Below, piece after piece: positions 8,824 to 18,531 of a DNA stretch of 64,000 nt. Every line of letters starts with the position of its first letter. The first letter of the stretch is position 1. The stretch is taken from positions 1 through 64,000 of the forward strand of contig NYMS01000018.1 in the NCBI GenBank assembly GCA_002529455.1, written 5' to 3'. The notes under the pieces were generated by a model. The model was not told where the DNA came from. It did no database searches and saw nothing but the letters and a program-made list of their open reading frames with translations. The position numbers and the translations under genes are program-made. The stretch comes from Glycomyces fuscus. GTDB lineage: Bacteria > Actinomycetota > Actinomycetes > Streptosporangiales > Streptosporangiaceae.

Positions 8824-11340
8824 GTGATGCGGATGGTCCTGCGCGGCGTCGCCGACCGGGCGCGCCAGTTGGCGCTGTCGGTCCTGACCGTGGCCCTGGG
8901 CGCCGGACTGGCCACGGCCGTCCTCGCCCTCCAGGACTCGGCCGAGCGGGTGGCCGCCGAGGGCGCCGGGGCGTCCTGGACGCTGTCGCGGGCGCCGGTC
9001 GTGGTGGCGGCCGCCCCCGGGGGAGCCGCGGCGGGGATCACCGACTCGCCGCTGGGGGAGCCGCCCAGGCTGGACCCGGAGGCCGTGGCGGAACTGGAGC
9101 GGCTCCCCGGTGTGCGCCGGACGGCGGTCGAGGCACCCTTCTCCGCCTACGTGGTCACCGCCGAGCGCACGCTCGGCGGCCACGCCGACCGTTCCTTCGG
9201 CCACTCCTGGGAGCTCGCCGAGGCCGACGGGCTCGCACCCGCGACCGGGCGGGCCCCCGAGAGCGAGGGGGAGGTGGCCCTCGACGCCCGCACCGCGGCC
9301 GAGGCCGGGCTCGCGCCCGGTGACCGGGCCCGGGTCCTGACCTCCGACGGGCTCTGCGACGTGCTGGTCACCGGGACCGTCGACCGCGGCGGCGCCCCGG
9401 ACCGGGCCCTGTTCTTCTCCCCGGCCGAGGCCGCCGACAGGGGCGGGGACCCCGTCCTGGCCGCGCTCTGGCCGCGGGAGGGCACCGACCCCGACCGGCT
9501 GGCCGGTGCGGTCCGGGAGACCGCGGCCGGGGCCCGGGTGCTCACGGGGGACGCGCGCTCCGAAGCGCTCGCGCTGGACGGGGAGAACCGGGACCTGGCC
9601 GCGGGCATGGGACGGTTCCTGGGCACCATGGCCGGACTGGCGCTGGCGGTGGCCGCGGTCACGGTCGCCGGCCTGCTCTCCCTGACCGTGCGCGACCGCT
9701 CCCGGGAGTTCGCCCTCCTGCGCCTGGCCGGGGCCCGGCCGGGGCTGGTGCGCCGACTCGTCGTCGGGGAGGCCCTGGTCCTGGGGTGTGCGGCCGCCGT
9801 GCTCTCCTGCGTCGTGGGCGCGGTGCTGGCACTGCTCCTGACCCGGCTCTTCGCGTCGCTGGGAGCGCTGCCGGACGGGTTCGAGCCGGTCCTGGGGCCG
9901 CCCGCGTTCGCGGCGGGCGCGGCGCTGGCCGTGGCCGTGCCGCTGGCGGCCTCCTGGCGGCCCGCCCTCACCGCGGGCCGCGTCGCGCCCGTGGAGGCGA
10001 TGCGCGCGGCGCAGGCCGAACCCGCTCCCTTCTCGCGTGCCCGCGTGGCCTCGGGGACCGTGGTCCTGTGCGGTGCCGCGGCCCTGTTCGCGACGGCCTG
10101 GGGCCTGGCCGGGAGCGTGGTGGCGGTGACCGCCGCGTTCTCGGCCGCGCTGGTCCTCGTCGCCGCCGCGGTCCTGCTCTCGCCGGTGCTGGTCCACACG
10201 GTGCTGCTCCTGCTGCGCCCGCTCACCCGCAGGCGGGCCGCCTCCCTGGTCGTGGACCGGGAGGCGCGCGCCGACGTCCGCCGGGTGGCGGGCGTCATGA
10301 CGCCCCTGCTGGTGACGACGGCGGTCGCGTGCCTGCTGCTGTTCCAGGAGACCACCACCACCGAGGCGCGCCTGCGCGCCTACGGGGAGCGCCTGGCCGC
10401 CGACCTGGTGGTGACCGGAGCCCTCGGCGTGGGCCTGCCCGCGACCGCGGCCGAGACGGCCGGGGAGGTGCCCGGGGTCGCCGCCGCCGGGGGCTACCGG
10501 CAGACGGTCACCTCCGCGGGCGGGCCGTACCTGTCCACCCACCTGGTCGATCCCCAGACGGTGCCGGAGCTGCACGACCTGGCGGTGGAGGACGGCGCGT
10601 GGGAGGACTTCGGCCCCGGCGGCGCCGCCGTGCGCGCCGACACCGCCCGGCGCGAGGGGTGGCGCGCGGGACAGGTCGTGGAACTGCTCGGCCCCGACGG
10701 CACCGGGTTCCCGGCCCGGGTGGCGGTCCTGTACCGGGCGGGGCTCGACTTCCCCGACGTCCTGCTGCCCGAGGAGGCCGTCGCGCCCCGGATGGTCGAC
10801 ACCCTGGACAACGGCCTGTACGTGGCGCTCGACCCCTCCGCCGACGCCCGGGAGACGGCCTCCCTGCTGGAGGAGGCGATCGACGCGGGGCCCGAACTCC
10901 GGGTCACCGGCCACGCGGAGCACATCGCGGACCAGGCCCGGCTCGGCCAGGAGGACGCGTGGATCACCCACCTGATGGTGGTCCTGGTGGCGGGCTTCGC
11001 CGGGGTGAGCGCGGTCAACACCCTCGTCGTCTCCGTCTCGGCCCGGGCGCGCGACTTCGCCCTGCTGCGCCTGGTGGGGGCCTCGCGGGCGCAGGTCGCG
11101 GGCATGGTCGCGGGGGAGGCCCTGGCGGTGTCGCTGGCGGGGGTGGTGCTGGGCACCGTCACGGCCCTGGCCGGGCTGGCGGCCGTGGGCCACGCCCTCA
11201 CCGGCGGCGGGGTGGTGCTCGCCGTCCCCCCGGACCGGTACCTGACGGTGGCCGGCGCGGTCGTGGCCGTCGGCCTGCTCGCGAGCCTGGTCCCGGCGGT
11301 CGCGGCCCTGCGCGCCCGCCCGCTGCACGCGGCCGGGTGA
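8824..11340 (+). CDS. FtsX-like ABC permease
   Basis: An 838-residue permease with two FtsX cores. One transmembrane helix near the N-terminus (about 15-38) is followed by an extracytoplasmic MacB-PCD-like region, then three helices (about 265-400), a second half with its own extracytoplasmic domain (about 520-700) and three final helices. REFALLRLAGARPG and DFALLRLVGASRAQ are the two repeated FtsX cytoplasmic motifs. It forms a transporter with the ATPase encoded just upstream. GTG 8824 and ATG 8827 are both possible; GTG has 9-nt spacing to GGGGGAGG. The gene ends only 19 bp from the convergent MocR gene. Confidence 0.92.
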   Translation: MMRMVLRGVADRARQLALSVLTVALGAGLATAVLALQDSAERVAAEGAGASWTLSRAPVVVAAAPGGAAAGITDSPLGEPPRLDPEAVAELERLPGVRRTAVEAPFSAYVVTAERTLGGHADRSFGHSWELAEADGLAPATGRAPESEGEVALDARTAAEAGLAPGDRARVLTSDGLCDVLVTGTVDRGGAPDRALFFSPAEAADRGGDPVLAALWPREGTDPDRLAGAVRETAAGARVLTGDARSEALALDGENRDLAAGMGRFLGTMAGLALAVAAVTVAGLLSLTVRDRSREFALLRLAGARPGLVRRLVVGEALVLGCAAAVLSCVVGAVLALLLTRLFASLGALPDGFEPVLGPPAFAAGAALAVAVPLAASWRPALTAGRVAPVEAMRAAQAEPAPFSRARVASGTVVLCGAAALFATAWGLAGSVVAVTAAFSAALVLVAAAVLLSPVLVHTVLLLLRPLTRRRAASLVVDREARADVRRVAGVMTPLLVTTAVACLLLFQETTTTEARLRAYGERLAADLVVTGALGVGLPATAAETAGEVPGVAAAGGYRQTVTSAGGPYLSTHLVDPQTVPELHDLAVEDGAWEDFGPGGAAVRADTARREGWRAGQVVELLGPDGTGFPARVAVLYRAGLDFPDVLLPEEAVAPRMVDTLDNGLYVALDPSADARETASLLEEAIDAGPELRVTGHAEHIADQARLGQEDAWITHLMVVLVAGFAGVSAVNTLVVSVSARARDFALLRLVGASRAQVAGMVAGEALAVSLAGVVLGTVTALAGLAAVGHALTGGGVVLAVPPDRYLTVAGAVVAVGLLASLVPAVAALRARPLHAAG

Positions 11341-11359
11341 GAGGCGGGCGCGCCGCGCG

Positions 11360-12781
11360 TCAGCGCGGGGAGGCCACGGCGGCGACGGTGTCGACGGCCT
11401 CCGCCAGCGCCCAGGCGTACTGGTGGGAGCGCGGGGCGCCGTAGCCGACGACCACACTCGGACGGCGCCCGGGAGCGCGGTCGGGGCGGCCCGGAGCCGC
11501 GGCGAAGGACGACAGGCCCTCCAGGGCCAGTCCGCGGCGGGCCGCCTCGGCCGCCACGTCGTCCTCCCGGGTCCCCTCGGGAAGCTCCACCAGGCAGTGC
11601 AGCCCCGCGCGCAGCCCCGAGACCCGGCAGCGCGGAAGCCGTTCGCGGACCGCCGCGTCCAGGGCCTCGCGGCGGGCGCGGTAGCGGTGGCGCAGGCGGC
11701 GGACGTTGCGGTCGTACTGGTGGGAGCCCACGAACTCCGCGAGCGCGAGCTGGTTGAGCGCGTCCTGGCCCCCGCCGGTCGACTCCCTGCGCTCCACCAT
11801 CGCGGGCACCAGCGACGGGGGCGCGACCGCCCAGGCCAGCCCCACCGCCGGGGCGAGAGACTTGCTGGCGGTTCCGGCGTAGAGCACGTGCTCCGGGGCC
11901 AGGGCCTGCAACGCGCCGACGGCCCTGCGGTCGTAGCGGAACTCGCCGTCGTAGTCGTCCTCCACCACCAGCGCGCCGGTGCGCTCCGCCCAGCGGACGA
12001 GCCGCACACGCCGGTCGGCGGCCAGCGGGACACCCGTGGGGAACTGGTGGGCGGGCGTGAGCAGGACCGCCTCGGCACCGGAGCCGTCGAGCAGGGAGAC
12101 GTCCGCGCCGCCCTCGTCCACCGGAAGCGGGAGCACCTCCAGGCCGTGGGCGCGGATGATCCGGCGGTGCGCCCCGTGCCCGTACTCCTCCACCGCGAAA
12201 CGGCGCGCGCCCCGCGCCCGCAGGGCCCCGCACACCACCGCCAGCACGTCCGCGAACCCCCTGCCGACGAACACGTTCCCGCCGCTGGCGCGTACGCCGC
12301 GGGCCCGGGCCAGGTATCCCGCGAGGGCCTCCCGCAGCGCGGGCACCCCGCGGGGGTCGGTGTAGCCGAGCGCGTCCGCCGGAGCGCCCGACACCGCCCG
12401 CCGTACGGCCGACGCCCACTCCTGCCGGGGGAAGGCCGTCGGATCCGGGACACCGCCGCGCAGGTCCAGGACCGGAGCGGTCGGCACCGGAAGGGGAGGG
12501 GGCGGGACCGGCCGCGCGACCCGGTCGGACACCCACGTCCCGGCTCCGACCCGGGCGTCGAGCCAGCCCTCGGCCGTGAGCTGCTCGTAGGCCCGCGCCA
12601 CGCTGTTGCGGGACACCCCCAGGTCGGCCGCGAGCGTGCGGGTGGCGGGAAGGCGGGTGCCGCCCGGGATCCCGCCGCCGGCGACGGCCCGGCGCAGCGC
12701 CTCCTCCAGCGAACGGGAGACCCGTGTCCCCGCTACCTCCACGTGCAGGTCGATCCCCGAAACGGCCCACGTTCTGTCCAC
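11360..12781 (-). CDS. MocR-type regulator (GntR HTH fused to class I aminotransferase fold)
   Basis: A 473-residue PLP-dependent regulator. The N-terminal GntR winged helix (about 15-80) contains GTRLPATRTLAADLGVSRN; the C-terminal part has the fold-type I aminotransferase domain with YTDPRGVPALREAL, VVEDDYDGEFRYDR (the PLP-pocket Asp and Tyr) and TASKSLAPA, whose Lys should bind PLP. MocR proteins typically control the divergent neighbour, here an MFS exporter starting 45 bp away. The start is GTG 12781 with no Shine-Dalgarno site; TATACA on the minus strand, 10 nt before it, could be a -10 element giving a leaderless mRNA. Confidence 0.9.
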   Translation of the reverse strand: MDRTWAVSGIDLHVEVAGTRVSRSLEEALRRAVAGGGIPGGTRLPATRTLAADLGVSRNSVARAYEQLTAEGWLDARVGAGTWVSDRVARPVPPPPLPVPTAPVLDLRGGVPDPTAFPRQEWASAVRRAVSGAPADALGYTDPRGVPALREALAGYLARARGVRASGGNVFVGRGFADVLAVVCGALRARGARRFAVEEYGHGAHRRIIRAHGLEVLPLPVDEGGADVSLLDGSGAEAVLLTPAHQFPTGVPLAADRRVRLVRWAERTGALVVEDDYDGEFRYDRRAVGALQALAPEHVLYAGTASKSLAPAVGLAWAVAPPSLVPAMVERRESTGGGQDALNQLALAEFVGSHQYDRNVRRLRHRYRARREALDAAVRERLPRCRVSGLRAGLHCLVELPEGTREDDVAAEAARRGLALEGLSSFAAAPGRPDRAPGRRPSVVVGYGAPRSHQYAWALAEAVDTVAAVASPR

Positions 12782-12826
12782 GGAATCGGACTGTATACCG
12801 GAGCCACCGGCTTCTAGCCTCGGGGC

Positions 12827-14176
12827 ATGTCCCTCCCTGCCCACGACCCTCCCCGCCCGTCCGCGACCGGCCCCGGGCCCTTCGCCGCGCCTTCGCCGGC
12901 GGTACGGCGCGTGTACGCGGTCCAGTTCGTCAGCGCCGTCACCGACGGGGCCGTCCTCGCCACCACCGTCCTGTACTTCGGCACCCTGGTGGGGCTCCCC
13001 GCCCGGACCATCGGGCTGGTCCTCGCCCTCGCCGCCGGCTGCGCACTGCTGTCGGCGGCGCCGCTGGGGGCGGTGGCCGACGCGGTCGGCCTGCGCCGGG
13101 CGGCGACCGCCCACAGCGTGCTGGTCGCCGTCGCGCTGACCGTCCACCTGGTGGCGGACGACCTGTGGACGTACGCGGTCGGAGCGGTCCTGTTCGTGGT
13201 GGCGCAGGCCGGGGTGGGCGCGGCCCGGCACGCCCTGGTCGCCTCCCAGGTCCCTCCCGACCAGCGGGTTCGGGCGCGGGCACGCATGCACACCCTCCTC
13301 AACGCGGGCCTGGGCGCGGGGACCGTGGCCGGGGCCCTGGTCCTGGCGGTCGACACCCGGCCGGCCTTCCTCGCCGTCCTCGCGGCGGGCGCGGCGGTCG
13401 CGCTCGTGTGCGCGGCCCTGCTCCACGGTCTGCCCCGCGCCCTGGACGGCGACGGGCCCCGACCGGGACCCCGGGTGCGCAGGCTCCCCGCACTGCGGGA
13501 TCCGCGCCTGGCCGCGGTCACCGGCGCGTCGGCCCTCGTCCAGATGTGCATGCCCGTGCTGTCGGTGATCCTTCCGCTGTGGCTGGCCACGCGCACGTCG
13601 GCGCCCGAGTGGGTGGCGGCCGTCGCGCTGGGGCTGAACACGGCCCTGGTCCTGGCCCTCCAGACGCCGTGGTCCGCGCGGGTGCGCACGGACGCGCACG
13701 CCGCCCGTTCGGCGGCCGTCGCGGGCGTCTCGCTCGCGGCCGCCTGCGTCCTGTTCGGGACGGCGTCCGCGGGCGGTCCGGTGGCGGCGTCCGCCCTGGT
13801 CCTCACCGGCATCGTCCTGCTGACCGTCGGAGAGGTCGGCGGCGGGCCGCCCGCGTGGCACCTGGCGCTGCGCCGCGCCCCGGTCGGCCTCCAGGGCCAG
13901 TACCAGTCGGTGTTCGGGATGGCGGCGTCCCTGGCGCGCGTGCTCGGGTCGGCGCTGGCCCTCCCGCTCGTGCTGTCCGCCGGGACGCCGGGCTGGGCGG
14001 TGCTGGGAGCCGTGATGGCCGCCGCCGCGGGGGTCCTGGTCCTGCTCTCCCGTACCGGGTCCGCACGGGGGTTTGCGGAGGCGGAGCACGGCGGGGCCGC
14101 GGGAGCGCCGGTCCGGACGGCCGCGGTCCGACGCTCGGAGGGGGGAGACCACTGCTGTCCGGCTCCTGGCGGGTGA
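12827..14176 (+). CDS. MFS transporter, divergent from MocR
   Basis: A 449-residue membrane protein with about 12 predicted helices of the MFS_3/DHA3 type (early motif FVSAVTDGAVLATTVLYF; loop DAVGLRRA). It starts at ATG 12827, only 45 bp from the MocR start on the other strand, so both promoters and the regulator site must overlap in the gap. The substrate is unknown; the MocR/MFS pairing suggests export of an amine, amino-acid derivative or drug sensed through PLP chemistry. A hairpin terminator follows at once. Confidence 0.88.
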   Translation: MSLPAHDPPRPSATGPGPFAAPSPAVRRVYAVQFVSAVTDGAVLATTVLYFGTLVGLPARTIGLVLALAAGCALLSAAPLGAVADAVGLRRAATAHSVLVAVALTVHLVADDLWTYAVGAVLFVVAQAGVGAARHALVASQVPPDQRVRARARMHTLLNAGLGAGTVAGALVLAVDTRPAFLAVLAAGAAVALVCAALLHGLPRALDGDGPRPGPRVRRLPALRDPRLAAVTGASALVQMCMPVLSVILPLWLATRTSAPEWVAAVALGLNTALVLALQTPWSARVRTDAHAARSAAVAGVSLAAACVLFGTASAGGPVAASALVLTGIVLLTVGEVGGGPPAWHLALRRAPVGLQGQYQSVFGMAASLARVLGSALALPLVLSAGTPGWAVLGAVMAAAAGVLVLLSRTGSARGFAEAEHGGAAGAPVRTAAVRRSEGGDHCCPAPGG

Positions 14177-14182
14177 CGGCCA

Positions 14183-14212
14183 CGGGGCCCGGCGCACGCG
14201 CGCCGGGCCCCG
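14183..14212. terminator. Bidirectional terminator between convergent genes
   Basis: Perfect 13-bp arms (CGGGGCCCGGCGC and complement) with a 4-nt loop lie between the MFS stop (14176) and the GHL10 stop (14229). Confidence 0.8.
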
Positions 14213-14228
14213 CTCGCTCCGTCCGACG

Positions 14229-15854
14229 TCAGGGCACGTGCCGCGGGTTGCTCGGCGCGCTCTCGTGGTGCAGCCGGTCCAGGGCGGTCACGTAGTAGGT
14301 CGCGTCCCCGCCGCCGGGCGCGGTGAAGACCGTTCCGCCGCCGTCCCCGGCGGCGCGCACCGTGCCGACCATGGCGCGCGGGTCCCGCACGGCGCACGCG
14401 ACCTCCTGGCGGCCGGGCGGGCCGTCCAGGGCGTAGACCGCGTAGTAGGCGGGCCTGCCGCCGCGGCCCGGGCGGATGTTCAGCTCGGTGCCGCCGCCGG
14501 CCCGCGCGGCGGCGGTGACCACCGGCGGTTCGGGAGCGGCTCCGCCCAGGTCCTCCTTGAGGGGGACCAGGGCGGGGTGGGCGTAGTGCCGTTCGACCAC
14601 GATGTCCATGGCGTCCCTGGCGTTGGTGCGCAGCGAGTTCGCGCTGAAGTAGACGTCCCCGTCCACGCCCGGGTGCTCGCGGTTGAGGTCCAGGTGCCGG
14701 GAGAGCTCGTCCGGGTCGGACCAGGCGCCCGCGTTGCCGACCTTGTAGGCGGCCTGGCCGATGTAGAGGTGTACGCCGGTCCCCTCGGTGACCTGTTCCC
14801 ACCAGGGGACGAGCACCGCGTAGTCGGCCACGGACAGGCCGATCTCCCAGTAGACCTGCGGGTTGATGTAGTCGACCCAGCCCTCGCGCACCCACCTGCG
14901 GCTGTCGGCGTAGATCTGGCTGTAGGACTCGAAGCCGCCGGTGTCGGAACCGTTCGGGTCGCTGGTGTCGTTGCGCCAGATCCCGAACGGGCTGATGCCG
15001 AACTTCACGTGCGGCTTGGCGGCGTGCACCGCCTCGTCCATCTCCGCCACCATGCGGTTGACGTTGTCGCGCCGCCAGTCGCCGATGTCGTCGAACCCGC
15101 CGCCGTACTCGGCGAACGTGTCCCGGTCGGGCACCGCCTCGCCCGCCACCGGGTAGGGGTAGAAGTAGTCGTCGAAGTGGACCCCGTCCAGGTCGTAGTT
15201 CTCGACCGCGTGCATCATCGCCTCGATGACGAACGCGCGGACCTCGGGGACGCCCGGGTCGTAGTAGAGCTTGCCGCCGTAGGCGAACACCCAGTCCGGG
15301 TTGACCCGCGCCGGGTGGTCGGCGACCAGGCGCGAGGGGTCGTCGTGCATGGCCACCCGGTAGGGGTTGAACCAGCCGTGGAACTCCAGGTTGCGGGCGT
15401 GGGCCTCCTCGACCGCGAACGCCAGCGGGTCGTACCCGGGATCGGTTCCCTGCCTCCCGGTGAGCCACTCCGACCAGGGCTCGTGCGGGGACGGCCAGAA
15501 CGCGTCGGCGGTCGGCCTGATCTGCACGAACACGGCGTTGAGCCCGTCGGCCTCGGCCCGGTCGTACAGGTCGGTGAGCTCGGCCCGCTGCTGCGCGGGC
15601 GTCAGGCCGGGCTCGCTGGGCCAGTCGATGTTGACCACCGAGGCGATCCACTCCGCGCGCATCTGGCGCTTGGGCGGGGCCTGCGGGTCGGCCGCGCACG
15701 GCTCGGCGACCGGGGCCGCCGGGGCGGCCGCCGCCGCGTGCGGGGCGTGGAGCAGGGACGCGGTGAGCACCGCGGCCAGGGCGGCGGATCGCAGGATCCG
15801 GCCCGCGCGCCGGGCGGGCCGGGGAACGGGACGGTTCCGGTTCGGGTGGGCCAA
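14229..15854 (-). CDS. Secreted GHL10 family glycoside hydrolase-like protein
   Basis: A 541-residue exported protein. Signal peptide (about 1-43) is rich in Arg before a hydrophobic stretch and AAAA. The GHL10 (DUF187) TIM-barrel domain spans about 62-400: RAEWIASVVNIDWPS at the start, GLNAVFVQIRPTADAFWPS, FHGWFNPYR, DGVHFDDYFYPYP with the conserved Asp pair, GISPFGIWRND and YINPQVYWEIG. A C-terminal fibronectin-like segment follows. Related bacterial proteins act on cell-wall-linked or environmental polysaccharides; the exact substrate here is not known. It starts at TTG 15854 behind AAGGAG with 6-nt spacing. The 236 bp between it and the Stealth gene show nothing further. Confidence 0.9.
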   Translation of the reverse strand: MAHPNRNRPVPRPARRAGRILRSAALAAVLTASLLHAPHAAAAAPAAPVAEPCAADPQAPPKRQMRAEWIASVVNIDWPSEPGLTPAQQRAELTDLYDRAEADGLNAVFVQIRPTADAFWPSPHEPWSEWLTGRQGTDPGYDPLAFAVEEAHARNLEFHGWFNPYRVAMHDDPSRLVADHPARVNPDWVFAYGGKLYYDPGVPEVRAFVIEAMMHAVENYDLDGVHFDDYFYPYPVAGEAVPDRDTFAEYGGGFDDIGDWRRDNVNRMVAEMDEAVHAAKPHVKFGISPFGIWRNDTSDPNGSDTGGFESYSQIYADSRRWVREGWVDYINPQVYWEIGLSVADYAVLVPWWEQVTEGTGVHLYIGQAAYKVGNAGAWSDPDELSRHLDLNREHPGVDGDVYFSANSLRTNARDAMDIVVERHYAHPALVPLKEDLGGAAPEPPVVTAAARAGGGTELNIRPGRGGRPAYYAVYALDGPPGRQEVACAVRDPRAMVGTVRAAGDGGGTVFTAPGGGDATYYVTALDRLHHESAPSNPRHVP

Positions 15855-16090
15855 TGTGGGCTCCTTCCGGCTGCTGCGGACGGGGAGCAGCCGGAAGGTA
15901 CGCGCACCGGTACGGAGGCCGCGCGGAGTCCGGGTCTGCCCTAGAAGAAAACCTTCATGATGTTGCGGGCAGATGCAAGGCTCCTACGGCAGGTTGGTAC
16001 CCATGTGTCGCGGGAGACGGGTGGTGTCGGCCCACCCGCGAACCGCCGCGGACGCGACGCCTTCGGGCCGTTTTCCGCGCACCCGGTCGA

Positions 16091-17840
16091 CTACCCGTCG
16101 GCCTTCTCGTAGGGGGAGGGGAAGGGGAAGCGCGACCGGAGGAACTCGCGCACCATCAGCGCCACGTCCTCCAGCGCCTCGTCGGGAGTGTCGAAGTCGT
16201 TGAGGCAGAAGAAGTCGACCTCCCCGGCGTCCTGCTCCAGCAGGGCCAGCTTCTCCCGCGCGGTGGGCGCGCCCACGTCGACGTAGCGCATCCGGAACTC
16301 ACCCGGCACCGCGCGCCCGGTCAACAGCGCGTAGTGGTGGTGCATCGTGGCGGCGAAGCCCACGTCCGACAACGAACGGAAGCGCGATCGCGCGGTGCGC
16401 TCCACGTCCTCGGCGTAGCGCTCCTCCAGCTCCAGCAGCACCTGGCGGATCTGCGGGTGCGGGGTGTGCTTGAACTTGTGGGTGATGTGCCGTCCGAAGT
16501 CGGCGGCGAACAGGGCGCGCACGTTCTTGCCCGCGGAGTTGGGCGCGGCCTCGCCCCGCATCGGCCGGCCCACCCCGAACTGGAAGGGGGAGAAGGGCAG
16601 CTGGGCGATGCCGTTGGCGTGGAAGAAGTCCTCCGCGGCCACGGGGCGGCCCAGGAACACGTCGTCGTTGAAGTACAGGTAGTGCTCGGCCAGACCCTCG
16701 ATGTGGTGCAGCCGGGCGCCGATGGCGTGGGAGTTGAAGGTGGGCAGCGCGTCGTGGTCGGCGAAGATGTCGCGGTGGTCCACCACCGTGATGCCCTCCG
16801 CCCCGGTGTCCAGCCAGGCGGGGACCTGGTTGTCGGTGACCAGGTAGACGTGGCGTACGAAGGGCGCGTACATCCGCAGCGAGCGCAGTGAGTAGCGCAG
16901 CTCGTCGCGGCTGGTGAACCGGGAGGCGTTGGCCGCCAGCCCGACCGGGTCCTGTCCCCGGTGGCGGGCGCGCTTGGCGGCGTGCTCGGGGTCGTCGCCG
17001 TCCACCCAGGTGTAGACCACGTCCACCGGGAAGTCGACCTCGTCCACGAGCTTCCAGGTGAAGGGCTCGTAGGTGGGGTGCTCGCGTCCGGCCACGGTGA
17101 GGGTGGCGGGCTTTCGCGCCTCGCGGGGGAGTACGTCGGCGACGCGGTTGCGGCGCGGCGCCACCAGGGACTCGGCCATGACGTCGCGGGGCACCACGGC
17201 CCGCAGCCTGGACAGGACCTCCTCGGCGTCCTCGCGCTCAAGGACGGCGGCGCCGTCGCGCCAGAACTCCACGTCGCACCCGTACTCGAAGCCGCCCAGC
17301 ACCCGGCCCTCCGGCGAGAGCAGCTGCTCGGCGAAGCGGATGGTCAGGCCGGACTTGATCCTGCTGTCCAGGGCACCGTCGACGTAGGCGGACAGGGCTG
17401 CCACACCGCCCCCGGCACCGGGCTTGACGGCGTAGACGGCGCTGGTGCCGTACAGCTCGCGCATCGAGTCCAGGAAGCGCTTGCGCTCGGAGCGGTGCAC
17501 CCCCACCACGTGGCGCAGCCGCGAGCGGCCGCGGACGAGGAAGTAGTCGACCCCGGCGGCCTCCAGGGCGTCGGTGACCAGCTTCAGGTTGCGGGCGGAG
17601 GCGCCCGCCGCGGTGAAGTCCTCGACGGTGCGGCCCAGCAGTTCTGTGCCGTCCCCGGTGAAGGAGACCAGGGCCGGGTCGGCGGCGAGCAGGTCCTGGC
17701 GGCGTCGGGTGATCCTGGCCAGGCGGCGTTCCTCGTCGGCGCGCGCCTTGGCCTCGCGGCGCTGGGCCTCCAGGCGTGCCTTGGCCTCCGGGGGGAGGAG
17801 GCCGTTCGCGGGCTCGTTTGACGCGCGCGGTCAGGGTCAT
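16091..17840 (-). CDS. Stealth family sugar-1-phosphate transferase, frameshifted near the N-terminus
   Basis: The minus-strand frame ending at 16091 encodes a Stealth protein. CR1 is VDVVYTWVDGDDPEH, CR2 includes RDELRYSLRSLRMYAPFVRHVYLVTD, CR3 contains YLYFNDDVFLGRP, and CR4 is near the C-terminus around FFCLNDFD. The family moves hexose-1-phosphates to surface polysaccharides. The frame has no start codon before GTG 17509, yet homologous-looking coding sequence continues upstream to about 17800. ATG 17840 begins MTLTARVKRA in another frame; the two frames would join at a G6 run (17790-17795, C6 in the mRNA) if one base were removed. Either the gene is disrupted, a sequencing error is present, or the tract switches it. 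If read from GTG 17509 the product has 472 residues and keeps all four CR blocks. Confidence 0.85.
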
Positions 17841-18089
17841 CTGCGGCCCTTCGTCGAGGTGGGGCGTGGCTCTGGGGGAGGACAGGGCGCACCAAAGGTG
17901 CATAAGCATCGGATGTTCACATAAGTGACGATGGGGGTTCTCTTGGAGTTGACAGTCCTGCCTCATGCGAGACCGATCCGATACCTGTGTGTCACCGGCC
18001 AGGAGGACCCGCCGATCGAAGAACCAGAACGGCAGGGAGAGGGGATTGCCGTGTAATGCCAGGTCCGGTGCGTATGTCCTGTCCTGTTC
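17841..18089. other. Intergenic region between Stealth gene and orphan Rhs fragment
   Basis: About 250 bp, GC-poorer to the right. No gene is supported, and the large N-terminal part expected for an Rhs protein is absent here. Confidence 0.4.
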
Positions 18090-18491
18090 GTGGAGGCGGG
18101 CTGTACCACCGGAGAGCGCGATCAGGTCCTGGAATGGGGTTCTGAGGGTGAGTTGACCAGTGTCACCGAGGGTGTGGACAGGCCCGAGTACGTCTACGAC
18201 GCTGCCGGTGAGCGGTTGCTGCGGCGTGTGCAAGGGGCCACCACCCTGTACCTTCCGGGCATGGAGGTGACCTGGAACCCGGCGGCGGGAACCGAGGAGA
18301 CCACGCGCTACTTCGAGCGCGCTGGTGGGACGGTCGCGGTGCGGAAGAACGACGGGGGCCTGTATTGGGCGTTCTCCGACCCCCACGGCGCGGGCGAGAT
18401 GGCGGTGGACGCGGTCTGGGGAGACGTCGTTCAGCGGCGGATGACCGTGTTCGGTGGGAGATGTCTTCGGGGCTGCGGATCATGCTTGTAA
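18090..18491 (+). pseudogene. Orphan Rhs/YD-repeat C-terminal fragment 1
   Basis: The frame carries Rhs repeat sequence: GELTSVTEG, a YD repeat (PEYVYDAAGERLLRR), LYLPGMEVTW, YWAFSDPHG and VVQRRMTVFG. In complete Rhs proteins this stretch sits just before the core ends at DPxGL. Here the core breaks at MTVFG and runs out after ten unrelated residues. A different frame directly after the break (about 18458-18519, ending NSCASNYLN) looks like the last residues of a toxin tip. The N-terminal thousand or more residues of an Rhs protein are missing, so this is a displaced end fragment and not a working gene. Confidence 0.75.
18403..18456 (+). repeat. Rhs core direct repeat, copy 1
   Basis: A 54-bp stretch coding for the Rhs segment VDAVWGDVVQRRMTVFG. 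It recurs at 19247-19300 with two mismatches. The pair brackets the first orphan cassette and is a likely place of homologous recombination. Confidence 0.9.
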
Positions 18492-18531
18492 TAGCTGTGC
18501 TTCAAATTATCTGAACTAACCATGGTGTGAT

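Noticed and set aside
8800..12453. Very long minus-strand open frame (over 1200 codons) opposite the ABC permease
   Set aside because: No domain is visible, composition is Arg/Gly/His/Gln, and the opposite strand holds clear ABC genes.
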